Origin: AC-32 sp963765785
Lineage (GTDB): Bacteria > Actinomycetota > Thermoleophilia > Gaiellales > Gaiellaceae
Length of the DNA stretch: 64,000 nucleotides
NCBI GenBank assembly: GCA_963765785.1
Contig: CAVXXW010000022.1
Location: 1-64,000 of the forward strand
Direction: 5' to 3'
The notes beneath the pieces are model-generated. The model did no database searches and was not told where the DNA came from. It saw nothing but the letters and a program-made list of their open reading frames with translations. The translations under genes were made by a program, and so were the position numbers. Shown here in pieces: positions 1 to 8,324 of this stretch. Every line of letters begins with the position of its first letter. Positions within the stretch are counted from its first letter, which is position 1.

Positions 1-25
1 TCGGCCTGGGCTAGAATGCGGCTGC

Positions 26-98
26 GCGGACGTAGCTCAGTTGGTAGAGCATCAGCTTCCCAAGCTGAGGGTCGCGGGTTCGAACCCCGTCGTCCGCT
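26..98 (+). tRNA. tRNA-Gly (anticodon CCC)
   Basis: A complete 73-nt cloverleaf: the acceptor arm GCGGACG pairs with CGTCCGC, the D arm is GCTCAGTTGGTAGAGC, the anticodon loop TTCCCAA places CCC at positions 34-36 (reads GGG), and the T loop is TTCGAAC. CCA is not encoded. The 3' 44 nt recur at 1763-1806, which suggests this tRNA served as an integration target. Confidence 0.96.
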
Positions 99-165
99 TT
101 CCACTGTTCAAGCCGAAAGCCGCCTGGAGAAGCGGGTTTCGGTGTCTTGGGACTCCGCGGCCGTG

Positions 166-615
166 TCAGGCCGACGACTCAGCGGCAACCTTGAGGTGGC
201 CAAGCCAGGAAATGAGCGATGCGTCGAGGACGCTCTGCATCCCCGGCGCGTCAGCCTCCACGGGCTCACCGGCGAAGGACTCGGTCGTCGTCACATGCAC
301 GCCGCTCGGCGTCTCGCTGAAGAGCCATTCATGAACGCCTGTTATTCCACCGGAGGTTCCACCCCAGAGCACCCGTGATCGTTCGGTCAGGTCGTAGACC
401 GTCGATGTGACGCTGAACCCATAGCTTGTCCAGTCGAACGAGACGCCCGGTTCAAGGGCTCCGTCGATGTGCGCGGCGGTGATGTCGGTCTGCCACGTTG
501 GCCATGCGTCGACTTCGGAATGCAGTCGCCAAACCGTGTCCAACGGTGCCTCGATGTCGATCTCGTGGACAGCAATCACCGGCGCGGCCCGGTCAACATC
601 GGTTAAGACGTCCAT
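166..615 (-). CDS. SRPBCC-family (polyketide cyclase/dehydrase-like) protein
   Basis: A 149-residue protein with the START/SRPBCC pattern: an N-terminal strand ending in the IEAPLDTVWRL helix entry, then VDAWPTWQTDI, a beta-rich middle and a C-terminal amphipathic helix near SLISWLGHLK. Such folds bind hydrophobic ligands; no catalytic residue can be assigned. The ATG at 615 follows an AAGGAG Shine-Dalgarno sequence. It is divergent from the hydrolase at 782 and both lie within the tRNA-flanked islet. The family is fairly clear; the ligand is unknown. Confidence 0.75.
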   Translation of the reverse strand: MDVLTDVDRAAPVIAVHEIDIEAPLDTVWRLHSEVDAWPTWQTDITAAHIDGALEPGVSFDWTSYGFSVTSTVYDLTERSRVLWGGTSGGITGVHEWLFSETPSGVHVTTTESFAGEPVEADAPGMQSVLDASLISWLGHLKVAAESSA

Positions 616-781
616 CTCGGCTCCTTCCGACTTCCTCTGGAACGGGACGGCTTGGACGTTCCGAGACTAACCAACGACGCACCAAGACGGATTGTGTCGC
701 AGCGAAGTGGTGGCGGTTGTTGCTTCCCCAAACCGGCGGGCGTAGTCTGGGCGCCCAATTTCCCTACCGAAGGAGGTCCTC

Positions 782-1675
782 ATGACGACCACCAGCACGC
801 TCCCTGACGTAGGGATCGAGCTTCGGGAGGGTTACGCCGAGGTCGGCGACCAAACCTTGCATTACGTCGAGGCCGGCGATGGGCCGCTGATCGTCCTGCT
901 GCACGGCTTCCCGGAATTCTGGTTCGGTTGGCGGCTACAGATCGCACCGCTCGCGGCCGCGGGATTCCGGGTTGTCGCTCCCGACACGCGTGGCTACAAC
1001 CTGTCCTCGAAGCCGGAGGGCTTCGAGGACTACGGCGTCGACCTGCTCGCCACCGACATCCGCGATTTCATCGGAGGGCTCGGTGCCGAGTCCGCGCTCT
1101 TGGTCGGTCACGACTGGGGCGGGAGCATCGCCTGGACCGTCGCGATGAATCACCCTGAAGTGGTCGACCGACTCGCCATCCTCAACGCGGCCCATCCGCG
1201 GCGGCTCTCAGAGGGACTGCGTCACCCGAGCCAGCTCGCGAGGTCCTGGTACTTCTTCTTCTTTGCGACGCCCGGACTGCCAGAGGAGATCGTCCACCTT
1301 CGCGATTGGCACTTCTTCCGACACTTCCTGCATGAGGCCAACCCGCCGTACACGCCGGAGGAAATGGACCGCTACGTCGAAGCGTGGTCGCAGCCAGGGT
1401 CAGCGGCCGGGATGATCAACTACTACCGCGCCTCGGTCAGGCAGTCACAGAAGGAAGCCGCAGCGAAGCTTCGCCCACTCTCGGCGCCGACGCTGGTCAT
1501 CTGGGGCGAGCGCGATTCCTACCTCGGCTCGGACCTCGCCGAGCCCCACCACGACGACGTGCCCAACCTCGACCGCGTGGAGCGCCTCGCCGACGCGTCG
1601 CACTGGGTTCATCACGACGAGGCAGCGCGCGTCAACGAACTGCTTATCGATTTCTTCGGCGGCGCCACGGCATAG
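782..1675 (+). CDS. Alpha/beta hydrolase, epoxide hydrolase / haloalkane dehalogenase type
   Basis: A 297-residue alpha/beta-hydrolase. HGFPEFW near residue 41 supplies the oxyanion-hole HGxP motif. The nucleophile elbow GHDWGG puts an aspartate at about residue 111, as in epoxide hydrolases and haloalkane dehalogenases rather than serine esterases. A late acid lies in the ERDSYLG region and the catalytic His in ASHWVHHDE. The ATG follows a strong AAGGAGG site. The family implies hydrolysis of an epoxide or halide ester intermediate in the cytoplasm; the substrate is not predictable. It lies in the tRNA-flanked islet. Confidence 0.85.
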   Translation: MTTTSTLPDVGIELREGYAEVGDQTLHYVEAGDGPLIVLLHGFPEFWFGWRLQIAPLAAAGFRVVAPDTRGYNLSSKPEGFEDYGVDLLATDIRDFIGGLGAESALLVGHDWGGSIAWTVAMNHPEVVDRLAILNAAHPRRLSEGLRHPSQLARSWYFFFFATPGLPEEIVHLRDWHFFRHFLHEANPPYTPEEMDRYVEAWSQPGSAAGMINYYRASVRQSQKEAAAKLRPLSAPTLVIWGERDSYLGSDLAEPHHDDVPNLDRVERLADASHWVHHDEAARVNELLIDFFGGATA

Positions 1676-1762
1676 GGCGCTAAGGCTTGTGGGAGCGTCC
1701 GCCCGGCGCACAGACCGGCGCGCAGCGGGCGAAAAGCCGCACCACTAAGCGGAATGTGACGG

Positions 1763-1806
1763 GCTTCCCAAGCTGAGGGTCGCGGGTTCGAGCCCCGTCG
1801 TCCGCT
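1763..1806 (+). repeat. Duplicated 3' half of tRNA-Gly (att-like direct repeat)
   Basis: These 44 nt match 55-98 at 43 of 44 positions; the only difference is TTCGAGC against TTCGAAC in the T loop. The sequence begins in the anticodon stem and ends at the discriminator base, and no 5' tRNA half precedes it. It is therefore a tRNA fragment, not a second tRNA gene. Confidence 0.85.
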
Positions 1807-1858
1807 CTGGTGGTCGACCTCGTTGCAGGGGTGGAGCGGGTCGGCATACGATTGCCGC

Positions 1859-2662
1859 ATGCTGCTGAGCGAGGTGGGGTACGCGCGGCCGGCGACGCTC
1901 GAGCAGGCTCTGGGGGTCCTCGCCGAGTACCCCGGGGCCCGCGCTCTGGCCGGCGGACAGACGCTGATCAACGTGATGAAGGCCCGGGCGGCCGCGCCCG
2001 ACGTGCTCGTCGACCTGGGTGGGATCCCGGCGCTGAAGGGCATCGAGCTCGCGGCGGACGGCACGCTCGAGATCGGCCCGATGACCACGTACAGCGAGTT
2101 GATCGCGTCCGCCGAGGCGCGCGCCCGCCCGATCCTCGGCGAGGTCTGCGCACAGATCGCAGACCTGCAGGTTCGCAACAAGGGCACGATCGGCGGCAAC
2201 GTCTGCTCGAGCGACCCGACGAACCACCTGCCGCCGCTGCTCGTCGCGCTCGGCGCGAACTTCACGGTCACGGGCGCGGACGGCGAGCGGGCCGTTCCGG
2301 CCGAGGAGTTCTTCCTCGGGGTCTACATGACCGCGGCCGGGCCCGGGGAGCTGCTGACGAAGATCACCGTTCCTGCCGGCCGCAGCGACGGGTTCGCGTC
2401 CATCCCGATCGGCGCCGACGGGACGTGCATCGTCAACGCGGCCGCAACGGTGAACGGCGGCGTGCGGGTTGCGCTCGGGTGCGTGGATGCGACGCCCGTC
2501 GTCGTCGAGGCTCCGTCCGCGGATCCCGAAGCCGTTCAGGCTGCAGTGCGCGACGCAGGGCTCCAGCCGCCGTCGGACGTTCACGCCTCGGCCGACTACC
2601 GCCGGCACCTCGCCGAGGTCGTCGCCGCCCGCGCCGTCGAGTACGCGAAGAGGGGGAGTTGA
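1859..2662 (+). CDS. Molybdenum hydroxylase FAD-binding (medium, CoxM/XdhB-like) subunit
   Basis: A 267-residue FAD subunit of the xanthine dehydrogenase/CO dehydrogenase family. FAD-pyrophosphate motifs are AGGQTLIN (near residue 33) and TIGGNVC (near residue 112); the C-terminal half is the CO-dehydrogenase flavoprotein domain. It passes electrons from the [2Fe-2S] subunit to an acceptor. I chose the ATG at 1859 because it begins at the family N-terminus (MLLSEVGYARP) and excludes residues read out of the tRNA-like repeat. It overlaps the next gene by one base and is the first gene of the 19-gene run. Confidence 0.9.
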   Translation: MLLSEVGYARPATLEQALGVLAEYPGARALAGGQTLINVMKARAAAPDVLVDLGGIPALKGIELAADGTLEIGPMTTYSELIASAEARARPILGEVCAQIADLQVRNKGTIGGNVCSSDPTNHLPPLLVALGANFTVTGADGERAVPAEEFFLGVYMTAAGPGELLTKITVPAGRSDGFASIPIGADGTCIVNAAATVNGGVRVALGCVDATPVVVEAPSADPEAVQAAVRDAGLQPPSDVHASADYRRHLAEVVAARAVEYAKRGS

Positions 2663-3156
2663 TGGAGGGCACGCCGGTCGTGACGGCGCAAACCGTGACC
2701 GTCGAGGTCAACGGGACGACGTTCGAGCGGGAGGTCGAGGCGCGACGCCTGTTGATCCACTTCCTCCGCGACGACCTCGACCTGACCGGCTCGCACGTCG
2801 GCTGCGACACCGGCAACTGCGGTGCCTGCAGCGTCCTGGTCGACGGCACGCTCGTGAAGAGCTGCATGGTGCTGGCCGTCCAGGCGGACGGCGCGAAGAT
2901 CGAGACCGTCGAGGGCCTCGCGGACGACGAGCAGCTCTCGCCGTTGCAGCAGGCGTTCTCCGACCACCACGCCCTCCAATGCGGCTATTGCACGCCCGGG
3001 ATGCTGATGAGCGCGACCGCGCTTCTGCGGGACAACCCGCACCCCAGCGACGAGGACATCGCGCGGGCGATCCAGGGAAACATCTGCCGCTGCACCGGGT
3101 ACTGGAACATCGTCAAGGCCGTGAAGGCTGCGTCGGGCCAGGAGGTGGCGGAGTGA
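2662..3156 (+). CDS. Molybdenum hydroxylase [2Fe-2S] (small, CoxS-like) subunit
   Basis: A 164-residue iron-sulfur subunit with both clusters recognisable: the plant-ferredoxin-type set GCDTGNCGAC followed by a cysteine in VKSCMV, and the C-terminal four-helix set CGYCTPGM and ICRCTGYW. These relay electrons from the Mo-cofactor to FAD. The ATG at 2662 overlaps the previous stop and the stop overlaps the GTG of the large-subunit gene, so translation is probably coupled. The order medium-small-large is that of cox-type operons. Confidence 0.95.
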   Translation: MEGTPVVTAQTVTVEVNGTTFEREVEARRLLIHFLRDDLDLTGSHVGCDTGNCGACSVLVDGTLVKSCMVLAVQADGAKIETVEGLADDEQLSPLQQAFSDHHALQCGYCTPGMLMSATALLRDNPHPSDEDIARAIQGNICRCTGYWNIVKAVKAASGQEVAE

Positions 3157-5630
3157 CCGAGCCCACGACCGTCGCCGAGCCGATCGTCGTCGAAGAGGCG
3201 GAGGCGAAGCGCGGCTACGCTGGCCAGAGCGTCCCGCGCAAGGAGGACCGGCGCCTCGTCCAGGGCGAGGGCGTCTTCTTCGACGACGTCAAGCGGCACA
3301 ACATGGGCTACGTCCACTTCGTCCGGTCGCCGTACGCCCACGCGAAGATCCGCTCGGTCGACGTCGCGAAGGCTCTCGAGCACCCCGGCGTGCTCGGCAC
3401 GCTTACCGGCGACGAGGTCGCGCTGCTCACCGATCCCTTCTTTCAGATCTCGTCGCCACCGGGCGCGCACCTGCGCGACTTCTGCCTCGCCGTCGGCAAG
3501 GCGCGGTTCGTCGGCGAGCCGGTGGCCGCCGTCGTCGCGACCACGCGCGAGACCGCGCGCGACGCGTCGGAGCTCGTCGAGGTCGACTACGAGCCGCTGC
3601 CGGCGCTGACCGATGCGCGCGAGGCGCTCGTCGACGACGCGCCTTTGCTGCACGACGAGGCGGGTACGAACCTGACCTGGGAGGGCGTCTACGAGTGGGG
3701 CGACCTCGACCAGGCGTTCGCCGAGGCCGACCGCGTGGTCAGGATCTCCGAGCTCCACTTCGACCGCTTCAACTCGACACCGCTCGAGTGCAACGGCGCC
3801 CTCGTCGAGTTCAACAAGGGCACCGGGCAGTGGACGATCATCACGAACAACCAGTTCCCGGGCTTCGCGGCGATCATGATGGGGCCGGCGATGCGGGTCG
3901 GGCTCGACAAGCTCCGCTTCGTCACGCAGGACATCGGCGGCGGCTTCGGCAACAAGATCACCTCGCACCCGCAGCTCGTCGCGTGCTGCCTGCTGGCGCG
4001 GAAGCTCAACCGCCCGGTGCAATGGACGGAGTGGCGGACCGACTTCCACCTCTCCATGTCGCACGGGAACGAGCGCTGGTTCCAGGACACGGAGGTCGCG
4101 GTCAAGGAGGACGGCACCCTGCTCGGCTTCCGCACGACCGCGCTCGACGACGCGGGCGCCTGGCTGCGCTACGAGCCTCTGGGCGGCGTCATCTGGGCGC
4201 AGGTCACGCCCGGCATGTACCGCTGGCGCCACATCCGCCTCGACTTCAAGCAGGTCGTGACCAACAAGGCGCCCGTGTCGCCGAACCGCGGCTACTCTCG
4301 GATGCAGCACCTCTGGTTCACCGAGCGGGTGATCGACATCGTGGCGCACGAGCTCGGCCTCGACCCCGTCGAGGTGCGCAAGCGCAACTACATCCGCGCC
4401 GAAGACATGCCGTACGAGACGCCCAACGGCTGCGTCTACGACTCGGGCGACTACGCGAAGATGCTCGACACCGCGCTCGACCTGATCGGCTACGACGAGC
4501 TCGAGGCGAAGCGCGCCGACGCGGAGTCACGCGGGAAGCTGCTCGGCCTCGGGATCGGCTCGACGCTCGACTCCGGCACGAACAACTTCGGGCAGTCGCG
4601 CCTGATCAACCCGGAGCTGCAGTTCTCCGGGAACAACGAGGTCGCGACGGTGAAGCTCGACATCTTCGGCGAGATCGTCGTCACGCTCGGCACGACTCCG
4701 CAGGGGCAGAGCCACGAGACGACGGCCGCGCAGGTGGTCGCCGACATCCTCGGCTGCTCCGTCGACGACGTGAACGTGCGCGCCGGACACGACTCGTACT
4801 GGAACTCGCACGCCGGGTTCTCCGGCACCTACGCGAGCCAGTTCGCGGTCACCGGTCTCGGCGCGGTCAAGGGCGCGACCGAGATGCTCGCCGTGGAGAT
4901 GAAGAAGCTCGCCTCGGTCGTGCTCGGCTGCACGCCGGACGACATCGAGCTAGCCGAGGGCTTCGCGCGGATGCGCGAGAACCACGAGGCGGCGCTGCCG
5001 TTCATGGCGCTCGGCGCGATCATCAACGCCAACAACGCGGGGCTGCCCGAGGACCTCGACGTCACGCTGAACTGCCGCTACGTCTATCGGCCGCCGTTCC
5101 AGCCGCCGGACGTCGAGCGCAAGTTCGGCAACCTGACGCTCACCTACGCGGCCCAGGTGCACGTGGCGGTCGTCGAGGTCGACCCGGAGACCGGCGTCTA
5201 CGAGATCGTCGACTACGCGGCGGTGGACGACTGCGGCAAGCGCATCAACCCGCAGGTGGTCGAGGGGCAGGTGATGGGCGCGACCGCGCAGGCGCTCGGA
5301 GCGGCCACCCACGAGACCTTCACCTACGACGAGGACGGGAACCTGCTGACGCCCAACTTCTACGACTACCACGTCCCGCACGCCCTCGACATGCCGCCGC
5401 TCAAGACCGGCAACATCGAGAGCCCGTCGCCGTTCACCTCGATGGGGACGAAGGGCATGGGCGAGGGCGGAGGCGCCGGCATCCACGCCGTCTGCGCAGC
5501 GCTGCAGGATGCCTTGCGGCCTCGCGGCAACCCGATCGTCTACGACAGCTGCAACCCGTACCACCGAGTCTGGGAGCTGCTCTCCGACCCGGACTCTTCG
5601 CGGCAGCGCGTTCGTGTGGAGGCGCGGTGA
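3153..5630 (+). CDS. Molybdenum hydroxylase large (Mo-cofactor) subunit, xanthine dehydrogenase/CoxL family
   Basis: An 825-residue catalytic subunit. The N-terminal aldehyde-oxidase a/b-hammerhead domain (about residues 25-150) is followed by the Mo-pterin domains with GGGFGNK (near 265) and the catalytic glutamate in GMGEGGGAG (near 770). Form-I CO dehydrogenases carry AYxCSFR in the active-site loop; here the loop reads PNRGYSRMQ near residue 378, so CO oxidation is unlikely. A hydroxylase for an N-heterocycle or aldehyde is more plausible. Starts at GTG 3153, 4-nt overlap with the small subunit. No MoCo-insertion chaperone gene (CoxDEF/XdhC type) is nearby. Confidence 0.92.
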   Translation: MTEPTTVAEPIVVEEAEAKRGYAGQSVPRKEDRRLVQGEGVFFDDVKRHNMGYVHFVRSPYAHAKIRSVDVAKALEHPGVLGTLTGDEVALLTDPFFQISSPPGAHLRDFCLAVGKARFVGEPVAAVVATTRETARDASELVEVDYEPLPALTDAREALVDDAPLLHDEAGTNLTWEGVYEWGDLDQAFAEADRVVRISELHFDRFNSTPLECNGALVEFNKGTGQWTIITNNQFPGFAAIMMGPAMRVGLDKLRFVTQDIGGGFGNKITSHPQLVACCLLARKLNRPVQWTEWRTDFHLSMSHGNERWFQDTEVAVKEDGTLLGFRTTALDDAGAWLRYEPLGGVIWAQVTPGMYRWRHIRLDFKQVVTNKAPVSPNRGYSRMQHLWFTERVIDIVAHELGLDPVEVRKRNYIRAEDMPYETPNGCVYDSGDYAKMLDTALDLIGYDELEAKRADAESRGKLLGLGIGSTLDSGTNNFGQSRLINPELQFSGNNEVATVKLDIFGEIVVTLGTTPQGQSHETTAAQVVADILGCSVDDVNVRAGHDSYWNSHAGFSGTYASQFAVTGLGAVKGATEMLAVEMKKLASVVLGCTPDDIELAEGFARMRENHEAALPFMALGAIINANNAGLPEDLDVTLNCRYVYRPPFQPPDVERKFGNLTLTYAAQVHVAVVEVDPETGVYEIVDYAAVDDCGKRINPQVVEGQVMGATAQALGAATHETFTYDEDGNLLTPNFYDYHVPHALDMPPLKTGNIESPSPFTSMGTKGMGEGGGAGIHAVCAALQDALRPRGNPIVYDSCNPYHRVWELLSDPDSSRQRVRVEAR

Positions 5631-6082
5631 GGGTCGCCGGCGAGCGGGGCTTCGATGCTCCTCGCGAGGCGGTCTGGCGGGTCCTCAACGACCCGGCGGC
5701 AATGGCGGCGACGATGCCGGGCGTCGAGAGCTTCGATGTCCAAGACGAGCGCCACTGGCGCGCGAACGTGAAGATCCCGCTTGGCCTCGGCACGCTCGGA
5801 ATGACGATGGACATGGAGAAGACCGAGGAGCGGGAGCCGGAGTTCGCGAGCCTCGCGATCAAAGGCAACGGCGTCGGCGCGATCATGAGGATGACGACGG
5901 CGTTCAACCTCAGCGACGACGGAGGCCGGACGAAGATGGACTGGGAAGCGGACGTCCGCATCGCGGGCCCCGTCGGCTCGATGGGCCAGCGCGTCCTGCA
6001 GCCGATCGTGAACCAGCAGGTGCAGCAGGTGCTGGCCGCGCTGGAGGAGCAGGTGCGGCAGGCCGGCACCACCAAGGACTAG
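5627..6082 (+). CDS. CoxG-like SRPBCC protein
   Basis: A 151-residue SRPBCC protein of the CO-dehydrogenase subunit G family: the N-terminus VRVAGERGFDAPREAVW and DPAAMAATMPG are characteristic. CoxG proteins are thought to recruit the hydroxylase to the membrane or carry a lipophilic electron acceptor; that role here is inferred. GTG start with a 4-nt overlap of the large-subunit stop, so it belongs to the hydroxylase module even though the catalytic loop is not CODH-like. Confidence 0.85.
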   Translation: MRVAGERGFDAPREAVWRVLNDPAAMAATMPGVESFDVQDERHWRANVKIPLGLGTLGMTMDMEKTEEREPEFASLAIKGNGVGAIMRMTTAFNLSDDGGRTKMDWEADVRIAGPVGSMGQRVLQPIVNQQVQQVLAALEEQVRQAGTTKD

Positions 6083-6090
6083 GACCGCGC

Positions 6091-7122
6091 GTGCCCCCGT
6101 TCCGGATCGGGGTGATGCAGCTCACCATGGAGCCGCTCGAGGAGATGGTCGCCTCGGCGCGGGTGATGGACGAGGCAGGCCTCGACACGATCTGGCTGGC
6201 CGAGGCCTACCCGTGGTGGCGGAAGCACGGCATGGAGGCGCGCTCGTCGACCGTCACCTCCGCCGTCATCGCGGGCGCGACGGAGCGGCTGACCATCGGC
6301 TGGGGGATCATCTCGCCGTTCACGCGTCACCCGGTGCAGGCGGCGATGGACGCGCGCGTCGTCCAGGAGGCGGCTGGCCCGGGCCGCTTCATCCTCGGGT
6401 TCGGCACCTCGAAGATCTTCCTCAACAACGCGCAGATGCAGACCAACAAGACCCTCGGCCCGATGCGCGACGCCGTCGAGATCGTCCGCGGCGTGCTCGG
6501 TGGGACGCCGTTCGAATACTCGGGCTCGACGTGGAGCGCTTCGGTGCCCGGCCTCGAGGACGGCGCCGAGGCGCCCCGCGAGGTGCCGCCCGTGTACGTT
6601 GCGGCGACCGCGCCGAAGATGCAGGCGCTAGCCGGGGAGATCGGCGACGGTTGCCTGACGCCGTCGATTACGACCCCCGCGTTCGTCCGCTATACCCGGG
6701 AGAACGTGAAGAGCGACATCGACATCGGCTGCACGATCGTCGCGTCGATCCACGAGAGCGACCGCGACGCGGGCCGCGACGGTGCCCGCGAGATCGCGGG
6801 CATGTACCTCGCGAACAAGGTGCAGAACATCCAGGGCGCTGCCGACACGCTGCTCGACCTGGCCGGGATCGAGCAAGACGAGATCCGGCCGGTGGCGGAG
6901 GCGATGGAGCGCGGCGGCCGGCTTGCGGCCAAGGCCGAGGTCACCGACGCGCTGCTCGACAAGTGCAAGCCCATCGCGGGCACGCCCGACGACTGCATCG
7001 CGGCGATCGAGGAGTATCGCGACGCGGGCTGTACGCACGTGATGCTCGAGCTCTGGGGCGACCGGCGGCACGAGCAGATCAGGCTCTTCGGCGAGCGGGT
7101 CCTGCCGCACGTGCGCGGATGA
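6091..7122 (+). CDS. LLM-class (F420-dependent or flavin) oxidoreductase
   Basis: A 343-residue luciferase-like TIM-barrel protein: the opening strand FRIGVMQLT, then DEAGLDTIWLAE, GWGIISPFTRHP and the GRFILGFGTSK phosphate-region loop are typical of the F420-dependent branch. I chose GTG 6091 because the ATG at 6115 would remove the first beta strand. It probably oxidises or reduces a pathway intermediate using F420 or FMN; the cofactor cannot be proved from sequence alone. It follows coxG by 8 nt and overlaps the M20-like gene by 4 nt. Confidence 0.88.
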   Translation: MPPFRIGVMQLTMEPLEEMVASARVMDEAGLDTIWLAEAYPWWRKHGMEARSSTVTSAVIAGATERLTIGWGIISPFTRHPVQAAMDARVVQEAAGPGRFILGFGTSKIFLNNAQMQTNKTLGPMRDAVEIVRGVLGGTPFEYSGSTWSASVPGLEDGAEAPREVPPVYVAATAPKMQALAGEIGDGCLTPSITTPAFVRYTRENVKSDIDIGCTIVASIHESDRDAGRDGAREIAGMYLANKVQNIQGAADTLLDLAGIEQDEIRPVAEAMERGGRLAAKAEVTDALLDKCKPIAGTPDDCIAAIEEYRDAGCTHVMLELWGDRRHEQIRLFGERVLPHVRG

Positions 7123-8324
7123 GCGCCGTCGACGCCGGGCGGCTGATCGCATGGGCGTGCGACGCAGTGTCGATCCCGAGCTTCACCGGCGAGGAGCAGG
7201 CGATGGCGGAGTGGATCGCCGGCGAGCTGCTGGCGCTCGGCCTGTCGGTCCAGCTCCAGCAGGTCGAGGAGGGCCGGGCCAATGTCCTCGCGACGCGCGC
7301 CGGCACGGGCGGCGGCAAGACGCTGATGTTCAACGGCCACGTCGACACGTCGTACTCGGGGCGAGAGCCGTGGTCGCAGGGCGTGGAGGGATTCCAGCCG
7401 GCCGGTGTGGAGCGTGACGGGCGGATCTGGGGCCTGGGCATCTCGAACATGAAGGGCGCCCTGGCCTGTTATCTCGCGGCGCTCGACGCGCTCCGGGGCG
7501 AGGAGCTGGCGGGAGACGTGCTCGTAGCTGCAGTCTGCGGCGAGATCGAGAAGACGCAGTACGGCGACGCGCAGGGGGCTAGCTACCGCGGCTACGCGGC
7601 CGGGACCCGGCACCTCGTCACGCATGGAGGCGTCGCGGACATGTGCCTGCTCGGCGAGCCGACGGAGGGCAAGGTCGTCCTCGGCCACTTCGGCTCGTTG
7701 TGGGCGCGGCTCGGCGTCGGCGGCGACTTCGTCCACACCGCCTTCAGCGAGGGTCGTGCGAACTCGGTGCTGCGGATGGGCGAGCTGCTCGAGCCGATCC
7801 GCTTGTGGTGCGAGCGCTGGGCCGCGGACGAGCGGAACGCCTTCCGTGGCGTCCCGGCGATCGCCTCGGTCGGGGCCATCCGCGGAGGGTTCGAGTGGCG
7901 GCTCTCGCGGACCCCGCAGCGCACGAGCGTCTTCCTCGACCTCCGCGTGCCGCCGACCCGGTCAATGGCGGACGCCCGTCGCTCGGTGCTCGACCTGGCG
8001 CGGGAGCTTGACGCCGCACATCCCGAGTGGGAGATCGACGCCGAGGTCTACGTCACGGCGCCCGGAGCGGAGAGCGACGAGGGGCACGAGCTGGTCGCGG
8101 CACTCGACGAGGCTCACGAGGCGGTCTTCGGCGAGGCGCCCGGCCGCGATGTCCCTCGCTGGTTCTCGGACGCGTCCGCGCTGACGGCGTACGGGATCCC
8201 CACCGTGAACTACGGCACCTCGACTGGCCTGATGGAGCCCGGCAAGGGCGAGAGCCTCGAGATCGACGGCCTCGTGAAGACGGCCGAGGTCTACGCTCGA
8301 GTCGCAAGGACGGTCTGCACGTGA
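7119..8324 (+). CDS. M20-fold amidohydrolase-like protein with altered metal site
   Basis: A 401-residue protein of the ArgE/DapE/ACY1 fold. GHVDT near residue 72 keeps the first His and the Asp. The usual metal-bridging Asp of the DMKG motif is Asn (SNMKG), the EE pair is CGEIEK, and the C-terminal His expected after the YGxG stretch is absent (YGTSTGLMEPGKGE). The central lid domain is present. Classical members hydrolyse N-acyl or peptide bonds with two zinc ions; this one may use one metal or a different chemistry. ATG overlaps the previous stop by 4 nt. Confidence 0.8.
   Translation: MSAVDAGRLIAWACDAVSIPSFTGEEQAMAEWIAGELLALGLSVQLQQVEEGRANVLATRAGTGGGKTLMFNGHVDTSYSGREPWSQGVEGFQPAGVERDGRIWGLGISNMKGALACYLAALDALRGEELAGDVLVAAVCGEIEKTQYGDAQGASYRGYAAGTRHLVTHGGVADMCLLGEPTEGKVVLGHFGSLWARLGVGGDFVHTAFSEGRANSVLRMGELLEPIRLWCERWAADERNAFRGVPAIASVGAIRGGFEWRLSRTPQRTSVFLDLRVPPTRSMADARRSVLDLARELDAAHPEWEIDAEVYVTAPGAESDEGHELVAALDEAHEAVFGEAPGRDVPRWFSDASALTAYGIPTVNYGTSTGLMEPGKGESLEIDGLVKTAEVYARVARTVCT

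Larger units (their letters stand above)
55..1806. mobile_element. Putative tRNA-targeted islet bounded by a tRNA-Gly 3'-end duplication
   Basis: The segment between the tRNA 3' half (55-98) and its near-identical copy (1763-1806) has the geometry left by site-specific integration into a tRNA gene, where the 3' end is duplicated at the distal junction. It carries two divergent genes (SRPBCC protein, alpha/beta hydrolase), and its GC content looks lower than the downstream operon. No integrase or excisionase is present, so it would be a remnant or a mobilisable passenger. The repeats are seen directly; mobility is inferred. Confidence 0.5.

Noticed and set aside
1763..1806. Second tRNA-Gly gene
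   Set aside because: Only the 3' half is present; there is no acceptor 5' strand, D arm or complete anticodon stem.
2469..5630. 1053-residue fused form of the molybdenum hydroxylase large subunit
   Set aside because: The first 228 codons are the wrong-frame shadow of the medium and small subunit genes; the protein starts at GTG 3153.
1859..6082. Aerobic carbon monoxide dehydrogenase (coxMSLG)
   Set aside because: The gene order is cox-like, but the large subunit lacks the AYxCSFR loop of form-I CODH (it reads PNRGYSRMQ) and there are no coxDEF maturation genes, so I call a generic molybdenum hydroxylase.
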